Shown here in pieces: positions 20,279 to 28,705 of a stretch of 64,000 nt of DNA. This DNA is from Hoeflea ulvae (GTDB lineage Bacteria > Pseudomonadota > Alphaproteobacteria > Rhizobiales > Rhizobiaceae): positions 1,619,501-1,683,500 of the forward strand of contig NZ_JAOVZQ010000001.1 in NCBI RefSeq assembly GCF_026619435.1, written 5' to 3'. How positions within the stretch are numbered: the stretch's first letter is position 1; every line of letters starts with the position of its first letter. The position numbers and the translations under genes were made by a program. Under the pieces are notes generated by a model. That model searched no databases. It saw only the letters and a program-made list of their open reading frames with translations, and was not told where the DNA came from.

Positions 20279-20487
20279 GTCCGGCATCCTTGGTCGTTTG
20301 CACCATGCCACAAAGCCGCAATGTCTCCCCAGGGTCAATATCGTTACGCATCACGATAAGGGTGCTCATGTCCGGTGTTTCAGCCGGAAGGCATGAAGCC
20401 AAAAAATTCCATTCTCCTCCAATCAGTCCCTTGTACCCGCAGGCAACTATTGTTATTTAGGAAATATCCTAATTAGAGAAAATACGA

Positions 20488-20784
20488 ATGAATAATGTTT
20501 ATAAGGCTCTCAGTCATCCTGTCAGGCGGGACATACTTGCTCGCTTGCGCCACGGACCGCAAACGGCCGGCGTGTTGGCCGAGCAGTTCGATCTGGCCAA
20601 GCCGACACTGTCAGGACACTTCTCGGTCCTCAAGGACGCCAACCTGATCGAGGCAGAAAGGGATGGCACGCGCATTGTCTATCACTTGAAGCTTTCCGTG
20701 CTTGAAGAGGCGCTCAGCGGTGCGATGGACCTGTTCGGAATCGGAGCAAAATCGGGGGAGAGAAAAATTGAACCATCCAGCTGA
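20488..20784 (+). CDS. sdpR: ArsR-type autorepressor, SdpR family
   Basis: A 98-residue winged helix-turn-helix protein. Typical parts are YKALSHPVRRDILARLRHGP, the recognition helix LAKPTLSGHFSVLKDANLIE and the wing ERDGTRIVYHL. No metal-binding Cys pair is present, in line with SdpR rather than metal sensors. In Bacillus, SdpR represses its own operon and is held at the membrane by SdpI when toxin is present. Here it overlaps the sdpI-like gene by 17 bp, so the regulator and membrane sensor are probably co-translated. An AT-rich promoter (TATTTAGGAAATATCC) lies directly upstream. Confidence 0.9.
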   Translation: MNNVYKALSHPVRRDILARLRHGPQTAGVLAEQFDLAKPTLSGHFSVLKDANLIEAERDGTRIVYHLKLSVLEEALSGAMDLFGIGAKSGERKIEPSS

Positions 20785-21415
20785 AACCTCTGCCGTTGCC
20801 GCAACTTCGGGCGCAGCGTTAGCATCCGTTCTTGCCTATGGCCACATCGATCCTTCAGCGCAGATTGCCATGCACTGGAACATCCACGGCGAGCCTGACC
20901 GCTATGCCGGCAAGCTGGAAGCCCTGTTGCTGCTGCCCGGCCTCATGCTGCTCACCACCCTGTTGCTTCTCGCCATCAGCCGAAGCAAGGCGGGACGCCA
21001 CACGCGCAAGGAAAATCCGGCAACCTGGCTGGCCGGATGGGCCGGCGGATTTCTGGTGATGCTTTCCGTTCACCTGGCTGTCTTGTGGAATGCGATATCG
21101 CAGCAGACTGAATTCGCCGGACTGTCACCGGTGCTTGCAGTGGTGGCACTGGTCCTGATCTGGCTTGGCAACGTGCTGCCAAAGACCCGGCCGAACCCGT
21201 TTGTCGGCGTCAGGACGGCTTCGACGCTCGCAGACCGTGGCGCCTGGGGAACGTCCAACCGCTTTGCTGGCTGGACTTTCGTGCTCACGGGACTGGCGGC
21301 CCTCGCAATGCTTGTCAGCGGTCACCCCAATTTTGCCATCCAGGCGCTTGTCGCCGGATTGGTGGTCAGTGCCCTGGTTTCAATCCTGATCGGCAGACTC
21401 ACGCGACAACAATGA
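20768..21415 (+). CDS. sdpI: SdpI-family membrane protein
   Basis: A protein of 215 residues with about six transmembrane helices. Conserved parts are IAMHWNIHGEPDRYAGK near the N-terminus (periplasmic HWN motif), LVLIWLGNVLPKTRPNPFVG and VRTASTLADRGAWGTSNRFA, all typical of SdpI proteins. In Bacillus SdpI gives immunity to the SdpC toxin and signals to SdpR; proteobacterial pairs generally lack sdpC and their ligand is unknown. I place the start at the TTG at 20768, preceded by GGGGAG, because it gives the family length; the frame is open upstream inside sdpR. No toxin gene is adjacent. It converges with lutC, overlapping it by 17 bp. Confidence 0.88.
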   Translation: MNHPAETSAVAATSGAALASVLAYGHIDPSAQIAMHWNIHGEPDRYAGKLEALLLLPGLMLLTTLLLLAISRSKAGRHTRKENPATWLAGWAGGFLVMLSVHLAVLWNAISQQTEFAGLSPVLAVVALVLIWLGNVLPKTRPNPFVGVRTASTLADRGAWGTSNRFAGWTFVLTGLAALAMLVSGHPNFAIQALVAGLVVSALVSILIGRLTRQQ

Positions 21416-22070
21416 CATGCAGCGCCCTCGGCCCATGGGCGCCGAGCAGGATGGTCTGTTCGATGTCGCCCGAGCGTGACGGCCCGGTGATCAGATTGAG
21501 CGCGCGCGGCATTTCACCCTTGCCCTTGAGCTCGCGGACCATGGCCCAGACACTTTCCAGATCGCCCCTGATGTCGGCGGCCTTGATCACAACGATATGG
21601 TGTTCAGGCAGGAAATTGATTGTTGTCGGGTTGTCCTGGCCCGACATCAGCGCCAGCGTGCCGGTCTCGGCAATGCCCGCCGTGGCGTGACTGACACCGG
21701 CAAGGTCGCCGCCATCCGAAGGCCCCGCGCGCAGTTCGAGGTTCTTTTCCGCGTCCCACCCGGCCTGTGCCAGGCGCTCGTCGGCACCGATCCGGATCGC
21801 CGCCGGCAGGTTGCGGGCCCGGAGATAGTCGGAAACCTCGGCAGCCACGTCGCCATAGGCGTTCACCCGGGCCAGTGTCGACCCGAACTGCTCGGCCATG
21901 GCGCAAAACAGAGCCACCTGTTCCGGCGCGGCCAGTTGCGCCCGTGCCGGGATGACTCCCGTGGGCGCGTCGGCCAGCCTTGCAGCAACCATGTTCCGGC
22001 GCGCGTCGTCTGACGTCTGAACCCGCATCGAGGCGCGGATCTTGCCCAGTACCGTGTCGCGCGCGCTCAT
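21399..22070 (-). CDS. lutC: L-lactate utilisation protein LutC
   Basis: A 223-residue LUD-domain protein, the third part of the LutABC complex that oxidises L-lactate to pyruvate. Motifs seen are the helical N-terminus, LRAGPSDGGDLAGVSHATAG, then IAETGTLALMSGQDNPTTIN and LPEHHIVVIKAADI, and the C-terminal LITGPSRSGDIEQTILLGAH, all conserved in LutC/LldG. No cofactor cysteines are expected here. The ATG overlaps the lutB stop (ATGA). It is the last gene of the leftward lutR-lutA-lutB-lutC unit. Confidence 0.92.
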   Translation of the reverse strand: MSARDTVLGKIRASMRVQTSDDARRNMVAARLADAPTGVIPARAQLAAPEQVALFCAMAEQFGSTLARVNAYGDVAAEVSDYLRARNLPAAIRIGADERLAQAGWDAEKNLELRAGPSDGGDLAGVSHATAGIAETGTLALMSGQDNPTTINFLPEHHIVVIKAADIRGDLESVWAMVRELKGKGEMPRALNLITGPSRSGDIEQTILLGAHGPRALHVIVVA

Positions 22071-23503
22071 TGTCCCGTCTCCTGCTTAAGCGATTCACGT
22101 TGCGCCCAGGCCTGCTGGAAGGTGCGGCCTTCCGGCGCTGGCAGGTCGCGGTAGCGGGTCCAGCCACCGGCAAAGGGCAAGGAGCGGAACCGCCGCGAGG
22201 TGCCGCCCATCAGGGACAGGATCGGCATGCCGAACGAGGCTGCGAACCGGTAGAGTTTTGGTCGCTTGGCGAAATAGGCCCAGGCCTTGAGCCCGTAGCG
22301 GGCAGTCAGCGGTGTCAGATTGCGCTCGAACTCGCGCTCGCGCCAATGCCGCATCATCTTGGGCAAGGGAATCCGCATCGGGCACACCGCCTCGCAGCGC
22401 CCGCAGAAGGTCGAGGCGTTGGGCAATTGTCCGGTCTCGTCAATGCCGTTGAGCGAAGGCGTCAGCACCGCACCCATCGGGCCGGGATAGACAGACCCGT
22501 AAGCGTGGCCGCCGACGGCATGATAGACCGGGCAATGGTTCATGCAGGCGCCGCAGCGGATGCAGCGCAGCATGTCCTGATATTCGGTGCCGAGCATTGC
22601 CGAGCGGCCATTGTCCAGAAGCACCACGTGATATTCATCCGGCCCGTCGGGATCTTCCTCGCGCTTCGGTCCGGTGGAAAACGTCGTGTAGACGCTCATG
22701 TCCTGCCCGGTGGCCGAGCGCGCCAGAACCCGCAGGATCTGCGAGGTGTCTTCCAGCGTCGGTACGATCTTCTCGATCGAGGCGACGACCACATGCACCT
22801 TGCCCAGCGTCTGGGTCAGGTCGCCATTGCCCTCATTGGTGACGATCACCGAGGTGCCGGTTTCGGCGATCAGGAAATTGGCGCCGGTGATGCCGACATC
22901 GGCGGCGAAATAACGCTGGCGCAGCACTTCGCGCGCTTCGCTCAGAAGCGATACCGGCTCGGAAAGGTCACGGTCCTTGGCCAGATGGGTGTGCACCCGG
23001 CGGAAGTCGCCTTCGACCTGCTCCTTGTTGAGATGCACGGCCGGTGCAATGATGTGGCTCGGGTGCTCGCCGCGCAGCTGGATGATGTACTCGCCCAGAT
23101 CGGTTTCCACCGGCTCGATGCCGTTGGCTTCAAGGTGATCGTTGAGCGCGATCTCCTCGGTGATCATCGACTTGCCCTTGGTCACCGTGCGGGCGTTTGC
23201 CTTCTTGCAGATGTCGAGCACGATGCGGCGGGCGTCTTCGGCAGTTTCGGCCCAGTGAACATGCCCGCCTGCGGCAGTCACCTTGCGCTCATATTCCTCG
23301 AGATAAAGGTCGAGATGCGCCAGCACATGGTTCTTGATGTCGCGGGCATTGTCGCGAAGCGCATCGAATTCCGGCAGTGCATCGACGGATTTCTGCCGCT
23401 TGCCGATGAAGCCCTTCTCGACATTGCCGAGCGCCTTCTGCAACTGCGCGTCAACGAGCGCCTTGGAGGCATTGGCCTTGAATTTGTTGGCGGTGAGTTC
23501 CAT
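22067..23503 (-). CDS. lutB: L-lactate utilisation iron-sulfur protein LutB
   Basis: A protein of 478 residues with an N-terminal LUD domain (LAKDRDLSEPVSLLSEAREV; GITGANFLIAETGTSVIVTN) and two C-terminal 4Fe-4S sites: CIRCGACMNHCPVY and CGRCEAVCPMRIPL. A final Cys-poor tail ends in a helical stretch. It carries electrons in the LutABC lactate oxidase complex. The start at 23503 is supported by AGGAG seven bases upstream. It is 18 bp downstream of lutA and overlaps lutC by 4 bp. Confidence 0.95.
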   Translation of the reverse strand: MELTANKFKANASKALVDAQLQKALGNVEKGFIGKRQKSVDALPEFDALRDNARDIKNHVLAHLDLYLEEYERKVTAAGGHVHWAETAEDARRIVLDICKKANARTVTKGKSMITEEIALNDHLEANGIEPVETDLGEYIIQLRGEHPSHIIAPAVHLNKEQVEGDFRRVHTHLAKDRDLSEPVSLLSEAREVLRQRYFAADVGITGANFLIAETGTSVIVTNEGNGDLTQTLGKVHVVVASIEKIVPTLEDTSQILRVLARSATGQDMSVYTTFSTGPKREEDPDGPDEYHVVLLDNGRSAMLGTEYQDMLRCIRCGACMNHCPVYHAVGGHAYGSVYPGPMGAVLTPSLNGIDETGQLPNASTFCGRCEAVCPMRIPLPKMMRHWREREFERNLTPLTARYGLKAWAYFAKRPKLYRFAASFGMPILSLMGGTSRRFRSLPFAGGWTRYRDLPAPEGRTFQQAWAQRESLKQETGQ

Positions 23504-23521
23504 TGTTTGTCTCCTGTCGCC

Positions 23522-24307
23522 CTATTTGCCGCTGCCGGCGATCGGCGGCTGGCTGGTCATGCCCGCCAGCACTTCGGCGACATGGCGAACCTCGACATCA
23601 GATCCCTGGCGCTTGAGTTTGCCGGCCATGTTCATCAGGCAACCGAGATCGCCGGCCAGCAGCATGTCGGCGCCGGATGCATCGATATTGCCGACCTTCT
23701 TCGTGACGATGGCATTGGAAATGTCGGAATATTTGACGCAGAAGGTGCCGCCGAAACCGCAGCAGACATCCGAATCGGTCATTTCGCGGACTTCGACGCC
23801 GCTGACATTGCCCAGCAGCTTGCGCGGCTGGTCCTTGATCGCGAGTTCGCGCAGTCCCGAGCAGGAATCGTGATAGGTGATCGTGGCGTCAAGCGCCGCG
23901 CCGGTGTCGCGCACCATCATCACATCGGTGAGAAACGAGATCAGCTCGTGGCATTTGGCGGAAAAAGCCGTCGCGCGCGCTTCCCAGGCTGCGTCACCTG
24001 CAAACAATCCGGGATAGTGCTTCTTCAGCATCGACGCGCAGGACCCCGACGGCGCGACAATGAAGTCAAAGCCCTCGAAGGCCTCGATCACCTGTTCCGC
24101 GATCTCGCGCGTATCTGCCCTGTCGCCGGTGTTGTAGGCGGGCTGGCCGCAACAGGTCTGGGCCGCAGGCACATGCACCTCGCAGCCGGCGTCTTGCAGC
24201 AGCTTGACGCTGGCAAAGCCGACCGAGGGTCTGAAAAGGTCGACCAGACAGGTCGCAAAAAGTCCTACACGCGGCTGCTCGGCAACCTTCGTTTCACTCG
24301 ACGTCAC
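23522..24307 (-). CDS. lutA: L-lactate utilisation protein LutA
   Basis: A protein of 261 residues with two CCG-type (cysteine-rich) domains that bind iron-sulfur clusters: the N-terminal VGLFATCLVDLFRPSVGF and AAQTCCGQPAYNTGD, then VAPSGSCASMLKKHYP, and in the second half YHDSCSGLRELAIK and SDVCCGFGGTFCVKY. The start is the GTG at 24307, which overlaps the stop of the regulator gene (GTGA); the same frame is open far upstream but without a family match. It is the first structural gene of the lut unit. Confidence 0.94.
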   Translation of the reverse strand: MTSSETKVAEQPRVGLFATCLVDLFRPSVGFASVKLLQDAGCEVHVPAAQTCCGQPAYNTGDRADTREIAEQVIEAFEGFDFIVAPSGSCASMLKKHYPGLFAGDAAWEARATAFSAKCHELISFLTDVMMVRDTGAALDATITYHDSCSGLRELAIKDQPRKLLGNVSGVEVREMTDSDVCCGFGGTFCVKYSDISNAIVTKKVGNIDASGADMLLAGDLGCLMNMAGKLKRQGSDVEVRHVAEVLAGMTSQPPIAGSGK

Positions 24308-25137
24308 TCTGCCGCCTCCGATTGTTTTTGCTTGGTGGTTTTTCTGGCGCCCGAAAGGTCGGGCGCGCGCTGTTGCAGGCGAAGTCGGGATACCCGTTCC
24401 CAGTCTCCCGAGCGTTCGGCATCCGTCATCGCCCGGGCGACAAAATCGATATGGGCCTGGGCCGCCTGGCGGCCGGCTTCCGGATCGCCGGCCATTACTG
24501 CGTCGTAAATGGCCAGATGCTGTTCCAGAAGTTTTTCGCGCGCACCCGGCAGATTGTAGACCATGGCGCGGTTGTAGAACACGCCCTCGGCCAGCAGCCT
24601 GTAGCAGGAGCGCAGGGTGTGAAGCAGAATGATATTGTGGGCGCATTCGCCGATGGCGCTATGGAATTCGACGTCGATCGCCGCCTCTTCCTCGAAATTG
24701 TCCTTCAGATGTGCCGTCTTCATCGCGGCGACAATCCGGGTCAGCAGTGCCTTGTCGGCCTCTGTCGCCCGGCGGGCGGCGAATTCTGCCGAAATGCCTT
24801 CCATCTCGCGGCGGTATTCGAGGTAGTCGAGGGTCGCCTTCTGATGCCGGGTGATCAGCTCCATCACCGGCCGGGTGAAGACCTGGCCGATGACATCGGC
24901 GACAAAAGTGCCGCCTCCATGCTGGGTCGAGAGCAGGCCGCGGCCTTCAAGGACTTTCAGGGCTTCGCGCAGGATCGGCCGCGAGACATCGAACTGCTTG
25001 GCAAGCTCGCGCTCGCCGGGAAGACGATCGCCCACCCGCAGGATGCCCTCGAGCACCAGCACCTCGATCTGATGAACCACTTCATCAGATGTCCGGCTGT
25101 GCGCAATGCGTGCAAAAATGTCCGTGGTCATTTCCAT
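24304..25137 (-). CDS. GntR/FadR-family regulator of the lut operon
   Basis: A protein of 277 residues. The N-terminal winged helix-turn-helix has VLVLEGILRVGDRLPGEREL and RPILREALKVLEGRGLLSTQ. The C-terminal FCD all-helical domain (about residues 95-240) shows the ligand/metal pattern YRREMEGISAEFAARR and DVEFHSAIGECAHN, then HLAIYDAVMAGDPEAGRQAA. It precedes lutA with a 4-bp overlap, so it probably controls the lut operon in response to lactate (LutR/LldR-like). It is divergent from glcDEF and may regulate that unit too (inference). Confidence 0.92.
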   Translation of the reverse strand: MEMTTDIFARIAHSRTSDEVVHQIEVLVLEGILRVGDRLPGERELAKQFDVSRPILREALKVLEGRGLLSTQHGGGTFVADVIGQVFTRPVMELITRHQKATLDYLEYRREMEGISAEFAARRATEADKALLTRIVAAMKTAHLKDNFEEEAAIDVEFHSAIGECAHNIILLHTLRSCYRLLAEGVFYNRAMVYNLPGAREKLLEQHLAIYDAVMAGDPEAGRQAAQAHIDFVARAMTDAERSGDWERVSRLRLQQRAPDLSGARKTTKQKQSEAAE

Positions 25138-25483
25138 TTCCCGGGATCGATCGCCGCGACCGTATCAAGGGGCGGGAAAGCTGGTCAATATTTTTATCCA
25201 GTTTCAGGTAAAAAACTGTCTTTCATGCGGAAATCGGGCGTTTGCACTGCCGGTGAGCTTCGTGAGTTCTGGTGCTTTTCCACGCGTCGGCGGTATCTTC
25301 AGCCGAAAAAATCCATTGTAGCTCCTTGATTAGGGGTTCCCGGAGCGTGCAAGCTCGCTCTGTTGCGGAAAAAGGTGCGGGGAATCGTGTTGCCCGTTGC
25401 CAAAATGAGTGGTAAATAAAAAATACCAGTTGCGGCGAAGCCTCCTCAGACAGGCTGCGCCGCGTCATCCCGGGGAGAAAGCC
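25138..25483. promoter_or_regulatory. Divergent lut/glc promoter region with two palindromes
   Basis: No gene. Two inverted repeats may be operators: CAGTTT-N8-AAACTG at 25199-25218, close to the regulator gene, and TGGTA-N9-TACCA at 25410-25428, about 55 bp before the glcD start. The second resembles TGGT/ACCA half-sites used by FadR-type GntR regulators, but with wider spacing. The region is AT-richer than its neighbours. Confidence 0.4.
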
Positions 25484-26968
25484 ATGTCGGACCTGATCGC
25501 CTTTTTGGAGCCTGACAGAGCGGTCATGGATCGCCGTCCGGCCATCATTGCCGACCTTGCAGGTTTGCTGCCCGCCTCCTGCCTGATCACCGAGGCGCGC
25601 GAGCTGATGCCGTTCGATACCGATGCCTTCGTTTCCTACCGGCGGATGCCGCTGGCGGTGGTCTTGCCCGAAACCACCGCCCAGGTCGCAGCCGTGCTGA
25701 AATATTGCAACGACAATGCCATTCCGGTGATCCCGCGCGGAGCAGGCACCTCGCTGTCGGGCGGCGCGATCCCGCAGGAAGACGCCATCGTCATCGGCGT
25801 CTCCAAGATGAACCAGATCCTCGATGTCGACTTTCCCAACCGCGCGGCGGTGGTCCAGGCCGGTGTCACCAATATCTCAATCAGCCAGGCGGTCGAGGCG
25901 GATGGCTTCTTCTATGCCCCTGATCCCAGTTCGCAGCTGGCCTGCACCATCGGTGGCAATATCGGGATGAATTCCGGGGGCGCGCACTGTCTCAAATATG
26001 GTGTCACCACCAACAATCTGATGGGCGTCAAGATGGTGATGTTCGATGGCTCCATCGTCGAGATCGGTGGCAAGGCGCTGGATTCGGCAGGATATGACCT
26101 GCTGGGCCTGATCTGCGGCTCGGAAGGCCAGCTCGGCATTGTCACCGAGGCAACCGTCAGGCTGATTGCCAGACCGGAGGGCGCCCGCCCGGTGCTGTTC
26201 GGCTTCGAAAGCTCGGTCGCAGCAGGGGCCTGCGTCACCGACATCATCGGTTCAGGCATCATCCCGGTCGCCATCGAATTCATGGACAAGCCGGCCATCG
26301 AGATCTGCGAAGCCTTCGCCCAGGCGGGCTATCCGATGGATGTCGAGGCGCTGCTGATCGTCGAGGTCGAGGGCTCGGATGCGGAGATGGACGCCATGCT
26401 CGAGCGCATCATCGCGATTGCGGGCAAGCACGGTGTGAAGACCATCCGCGAAAGCCAGTCCGCCACCGAAGCGGCGCTGATCTGGAAGGGGCGCAAATCG
26501 GCCTTCGGCGCCACCGGCCGGATCGCGGACTATATCTGCATGGACGGCACTGTGCCGCTGGGACAACTCTCCCACGTGCTGGCCAAGACCTCCGAGATCA
26601 TCGACCGGTACGGTTTGCGCGTTGCCAATGTTTTTCACGCCGGCGACGGCAACATGCATCCGCTGATCCTGTTTGACGCCAATGATCCCGAAGAAAGCCT
26701 CAAGGCGGAAATGGCCGGCAATGATATCCTCAAACTCTGTGTCGATGCCGGTGGCTGCCTGACCGGTGAACATGGCGTCGGCATCGAAAAGCGCGATCTG
26801 ATGCGGCATCAATATTCCGATATCGATCTGGCCCAGCAGATGCGGGTGCGCGCTGCCTTTGATCCAAAATGGATTATGAACCCGTCCAAGGTGTTTCCTC
26901 TGGATCGTCGCAATGGCAGCCAGAAGGGCAATCAAAGTGCCACTGCCGAAGGCAGGACAGCAGCATGA
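25484..26968 (+). CDS. glcD: Glycolate oxidase subunit GlcD (FAD-linked)
   Basis: A protein of 494 residues of the FAD_binding_4 / FAD-oxidase_C family. The FAD site is IPVIPRGAGTSLSGGAIPQ, and PDPSSQLACTIGGNIGMNSG follows. The C-terminal cap shows HAGDGNMHPLILFD and GGCLTGEHGVGIEKRD, conserved in GlcD. It oxidises glycolate (or D-lactate) to glyoxylate (or pyruvate) together with GlcE and GlcF. The ATG at 25484 follows GGGGAGAAAGCC; the upstream open frame is not needed. The stop overlaps the glcE start (ATGA). Confidence 0.95.
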   Translation: MSDLIAFLEPDRAVMDRRPAIIADLAGLLPASCLITEARELMPFDTDAFVSYRRMPLAVVLPETTAQVAAVLKYCNDNAIPVIPRGAGTSLSGGAIPQEDAIVIGVSKMNQILDVDFPNRAAVVQAGVTNISISQAVEADGFFYAPDPSSQLACTIGGNIGMNSGGAHCLKYGVTTNNLMGVKMVMFDGSIVEIGGKALDSAGYDLLGLICGSEGQLGIVTEATVRLIARPEGARPVLFGFESSVAAGACVTDIIGSGIIPVAIEFMDKPAIEICEAFAQAGYPMDVEALLIVEVEGSDAEMDAMLERIIAIAGKHGVKTIRESQSATEAALIWKGRKSAFGATGRIADYICMDGTVPLGQLSHVLAKTSEIIDRYGLRVANVFHAGDGNMHPLILFDANDPEESLKAEMAGNDILKLCVDAGGCLTGEHGVGIEKRDLMRHQYSDIDLAQQMRVRAAFDPKWIMNPSKVFPLDRRNGSQKGNQSATAEGRTAA

Positions 26969-28182
26969 GCGCGACAGACATCCAGTATCCCGAAACCGAA
27001 GCCGAGGTGGCGCGCATTGTCACCGAGGCACATGCCGCCAAACATCCGGTCGAGATCAGGGGCAACGGCACCAAGCTGAGCTTTGGCCGCCCGGTGCAAT
27101 CCGCAGCGACATTGTCGCTGGCAAGGCTCAGCGGCATCACCAATTACGATCCCGCAGAACTGGTGATGGCAGCCCGAGCCGGCACGCCGCTTGCCGAGAT
27201 CGAGGCGGCGCTTGACGCCAACAACCAGATGCTGACCTTCGAGCCGGTGGATTACCGGCCGCTGCTCGGTTCCACCGGCGAGCCGACAATCGGCGGCGTG
27301 TTTGCCGCAAACATCTCCGGTCCACGGCGCTTGCTCGCAGGTGCTGCGCGCGACAGCCTGCTTGGTGTCCGCTTCGTCAACGGGACCGGCGAGATCGTCA
27401 AGAGCGGCGGCCGGGTGATGAAGAACGTCACTGGTCTGGATCTGGTCAAGCTGCTGGCGGGCTCCTGGGGCACGCTCGGAGTGCTCTGCGAAGTCATCTT
27501 CAAGGTGCTGCCCAGGCCTGAAACCGCGGTCACCATCGTGGTGTCCGGTCTCAACGACGCCGAGGCCGCCGAGGCCATGGCGGCAGCGCTTGCGATGTCG
27601 GTGGAAGTGTCGGGAGCGGCGCATCTGCCCGAAAGTGTCGTGCACAAATTTGCGGGCGCCGGCCTCCCCGGCGGCCCGGCAACCGTTTTGCGGCTTGAAG
27701 GTCTCACCCCGTCTGTCGAGGTGCGTACCGAGCGGCTGCTGGCTGAGATGGGCCGTCGCGGCGAGGTCACGGTGCTCGAGACCGCCGGTTCAGACCAGCT
27801 CTGGCGCGACATCCGCGATGTCAAACCCTTTGCCGATGGCTCGATGAAGCCTGTCTGGCGAGTTTCGGTTGCACCATCCGTCGGGCACCAACTGGTCGCG
27901 GCCTTGCGGCTCAAAACCGGCGTCAACGCCTTTTACGATTGGCAGGGCGGGCTGGTCTGGCTGTGCATGGAGGCTGATCCCGAAGCCGATCTGATCCGGC
28001 AATATATCAAGGCGCTCGGCGGTGGTCACGCCACGCTGGTGCGCGCCGATGCGGCGATCCGGACCAGCGTGCCGGTGTTCGAACCGCAGCCCAAACCGCT
28101 GGAAGCTCTGGCGCGGCGGATCAAGGACCAGTTCGATCCCGGCGGCGTTCTCAATCCGGGTCGCATGACCGAAACCATGTGA
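26965..28182 (+). CDS. glcE: Glycolate oxidase subunit GlcE (FAD-binding)
   Basis: A protein of 405 residues, the second FAD_binding_4 subunit of glycolate oxidase, shorter than GlcD because it lacks the full C-terminal cap. Conserved segments are VEIRGNGTKLSFGRPVQ, TFEPVDYRPLLGSTGEPTIG, RDSLLGVRFVNGTGEIVKSG and VMKNVTGLDLVKLLAGSWGT; the end FDPGGVLNPGRM is typical. The start overlaps the glcD stop by 4 bp. A DUF4870 gene and then glcF follow. Confidence 0.94.
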   Translation: MSATDIQYPETEAEVARIVTEAHAAKHPVEIRGNGTKLSFGRPVQSAATLSLARLSGITNYDPAELVMAARAGTPLAEIEAALDANNQMLTFEPVDYRPLLGSTGEPTIGGVFAANISGPRRLLAGAARDSLLGVRFVNGTGEIVKSGGRVMKNVTGLDLVKLLAGSWGTLGVLCEVIFKVLPRPETAVTIVVSGLNDAEAAEAMAAALAMSVEVSGAAHLPESVVHKFAGAGLPGGPATVLRLEGLTPSVEVRTERLLAEMGRRGEVTVLETAGSDQLWRDIRDVKPFADGSMKPVWRVSVAPSVGHQLVAALRLKTGVNAFYDWQGGLVWLCMEADPEADLIRQYIKALGGGHATLVRADAAIRTSVPVFEPQPKPLEALARRIKDQFDPGGVLNPGRMTETM

Positions 28183-28228
28183 TAGATTGTCGCCGTTGAA
28201 GATCCAGTTTCAAACCAAGGAGCACGCA

Positions 28229-28606
28229 ATGAGCAATCCTGACCAGGCCCCTGAGCCACGCCAGACAGATCGCTGGCTCGAACCCGGCAAGACCAATCTG
28301 CAGGTGATCTACATCCTGTATCTGGCGAGCTTCGTCATCGGCATCACCGGCATTGTCGGCATCGTGCTGGCCCATCTCAACCGCGGCAAGTCCGAAGCCT
28401 GGCTCGAGAGCCATTACACCTGGGCAATCCGCACTTTTTGGCTCGGACTTTTGGGCGCATTGATAAGCGGGCTCTTGATGATCGTGATGATCGGCATGCT
28501 GACGATGATCCTCGTCGGCATCTGGGTCATTGTCCGCACCATCGTCGGTCTGCAGAAACTCAGCCGCAACGAACCCATTGGCAATCCGCAAAGCTGGCTG
28601 CTCTGA
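28229..28606 (+). CDS. Small membrane protein, DUF4870-like
   Basis: A 125-residue protein with a short polar N-terminus and three hydrophobic segments (LQVIYILYLASFVIGITGIV; TFWLGLLGALISGLLMIVMI; ILVGIWVIVRTIVGLQKLSR). The pattern LYLASF..G, then HLNRG and SHYTWAIRTFW resembles DUF4870 membrane proteins. The ATG at 28229 follows AAGGAG. It sits inside the glc unit between glcE and glcF, and is kept there in several rhizobia as far as I recall; a role in glycolate oxidation is unproven. Confidence 0.8.
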   Translation: MSNPDQAPEPRQTDRWLEPGKTNLQVIYILYLASFVIGITGIVGIVLAHLNRGKSEAWLESHYTWAIRTFWLGLLGALISGLLMIVMIGMLTMILVGIWVIVRTIVGLQKLSRNEPIGNPQSWLL

Positions 28607-28705
28607 GCCCAGCCGCAACAGCCATCGGCACATGCGCCGATCCCGCCAGCCGCGGCGGGGTCCAGGCGGTGCGCCGATACTGGAAAGATCCGAGGAAACC
28701 GCGAC

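Noticed and set aside
21980..24508. Very long rightward ORF opposite lutB/lutA
   Set aside because: It is antisense to clear lut genes with proper motifs; its translation is low-complexity and has no recognisable domain. High GC produces such long shadow frames.
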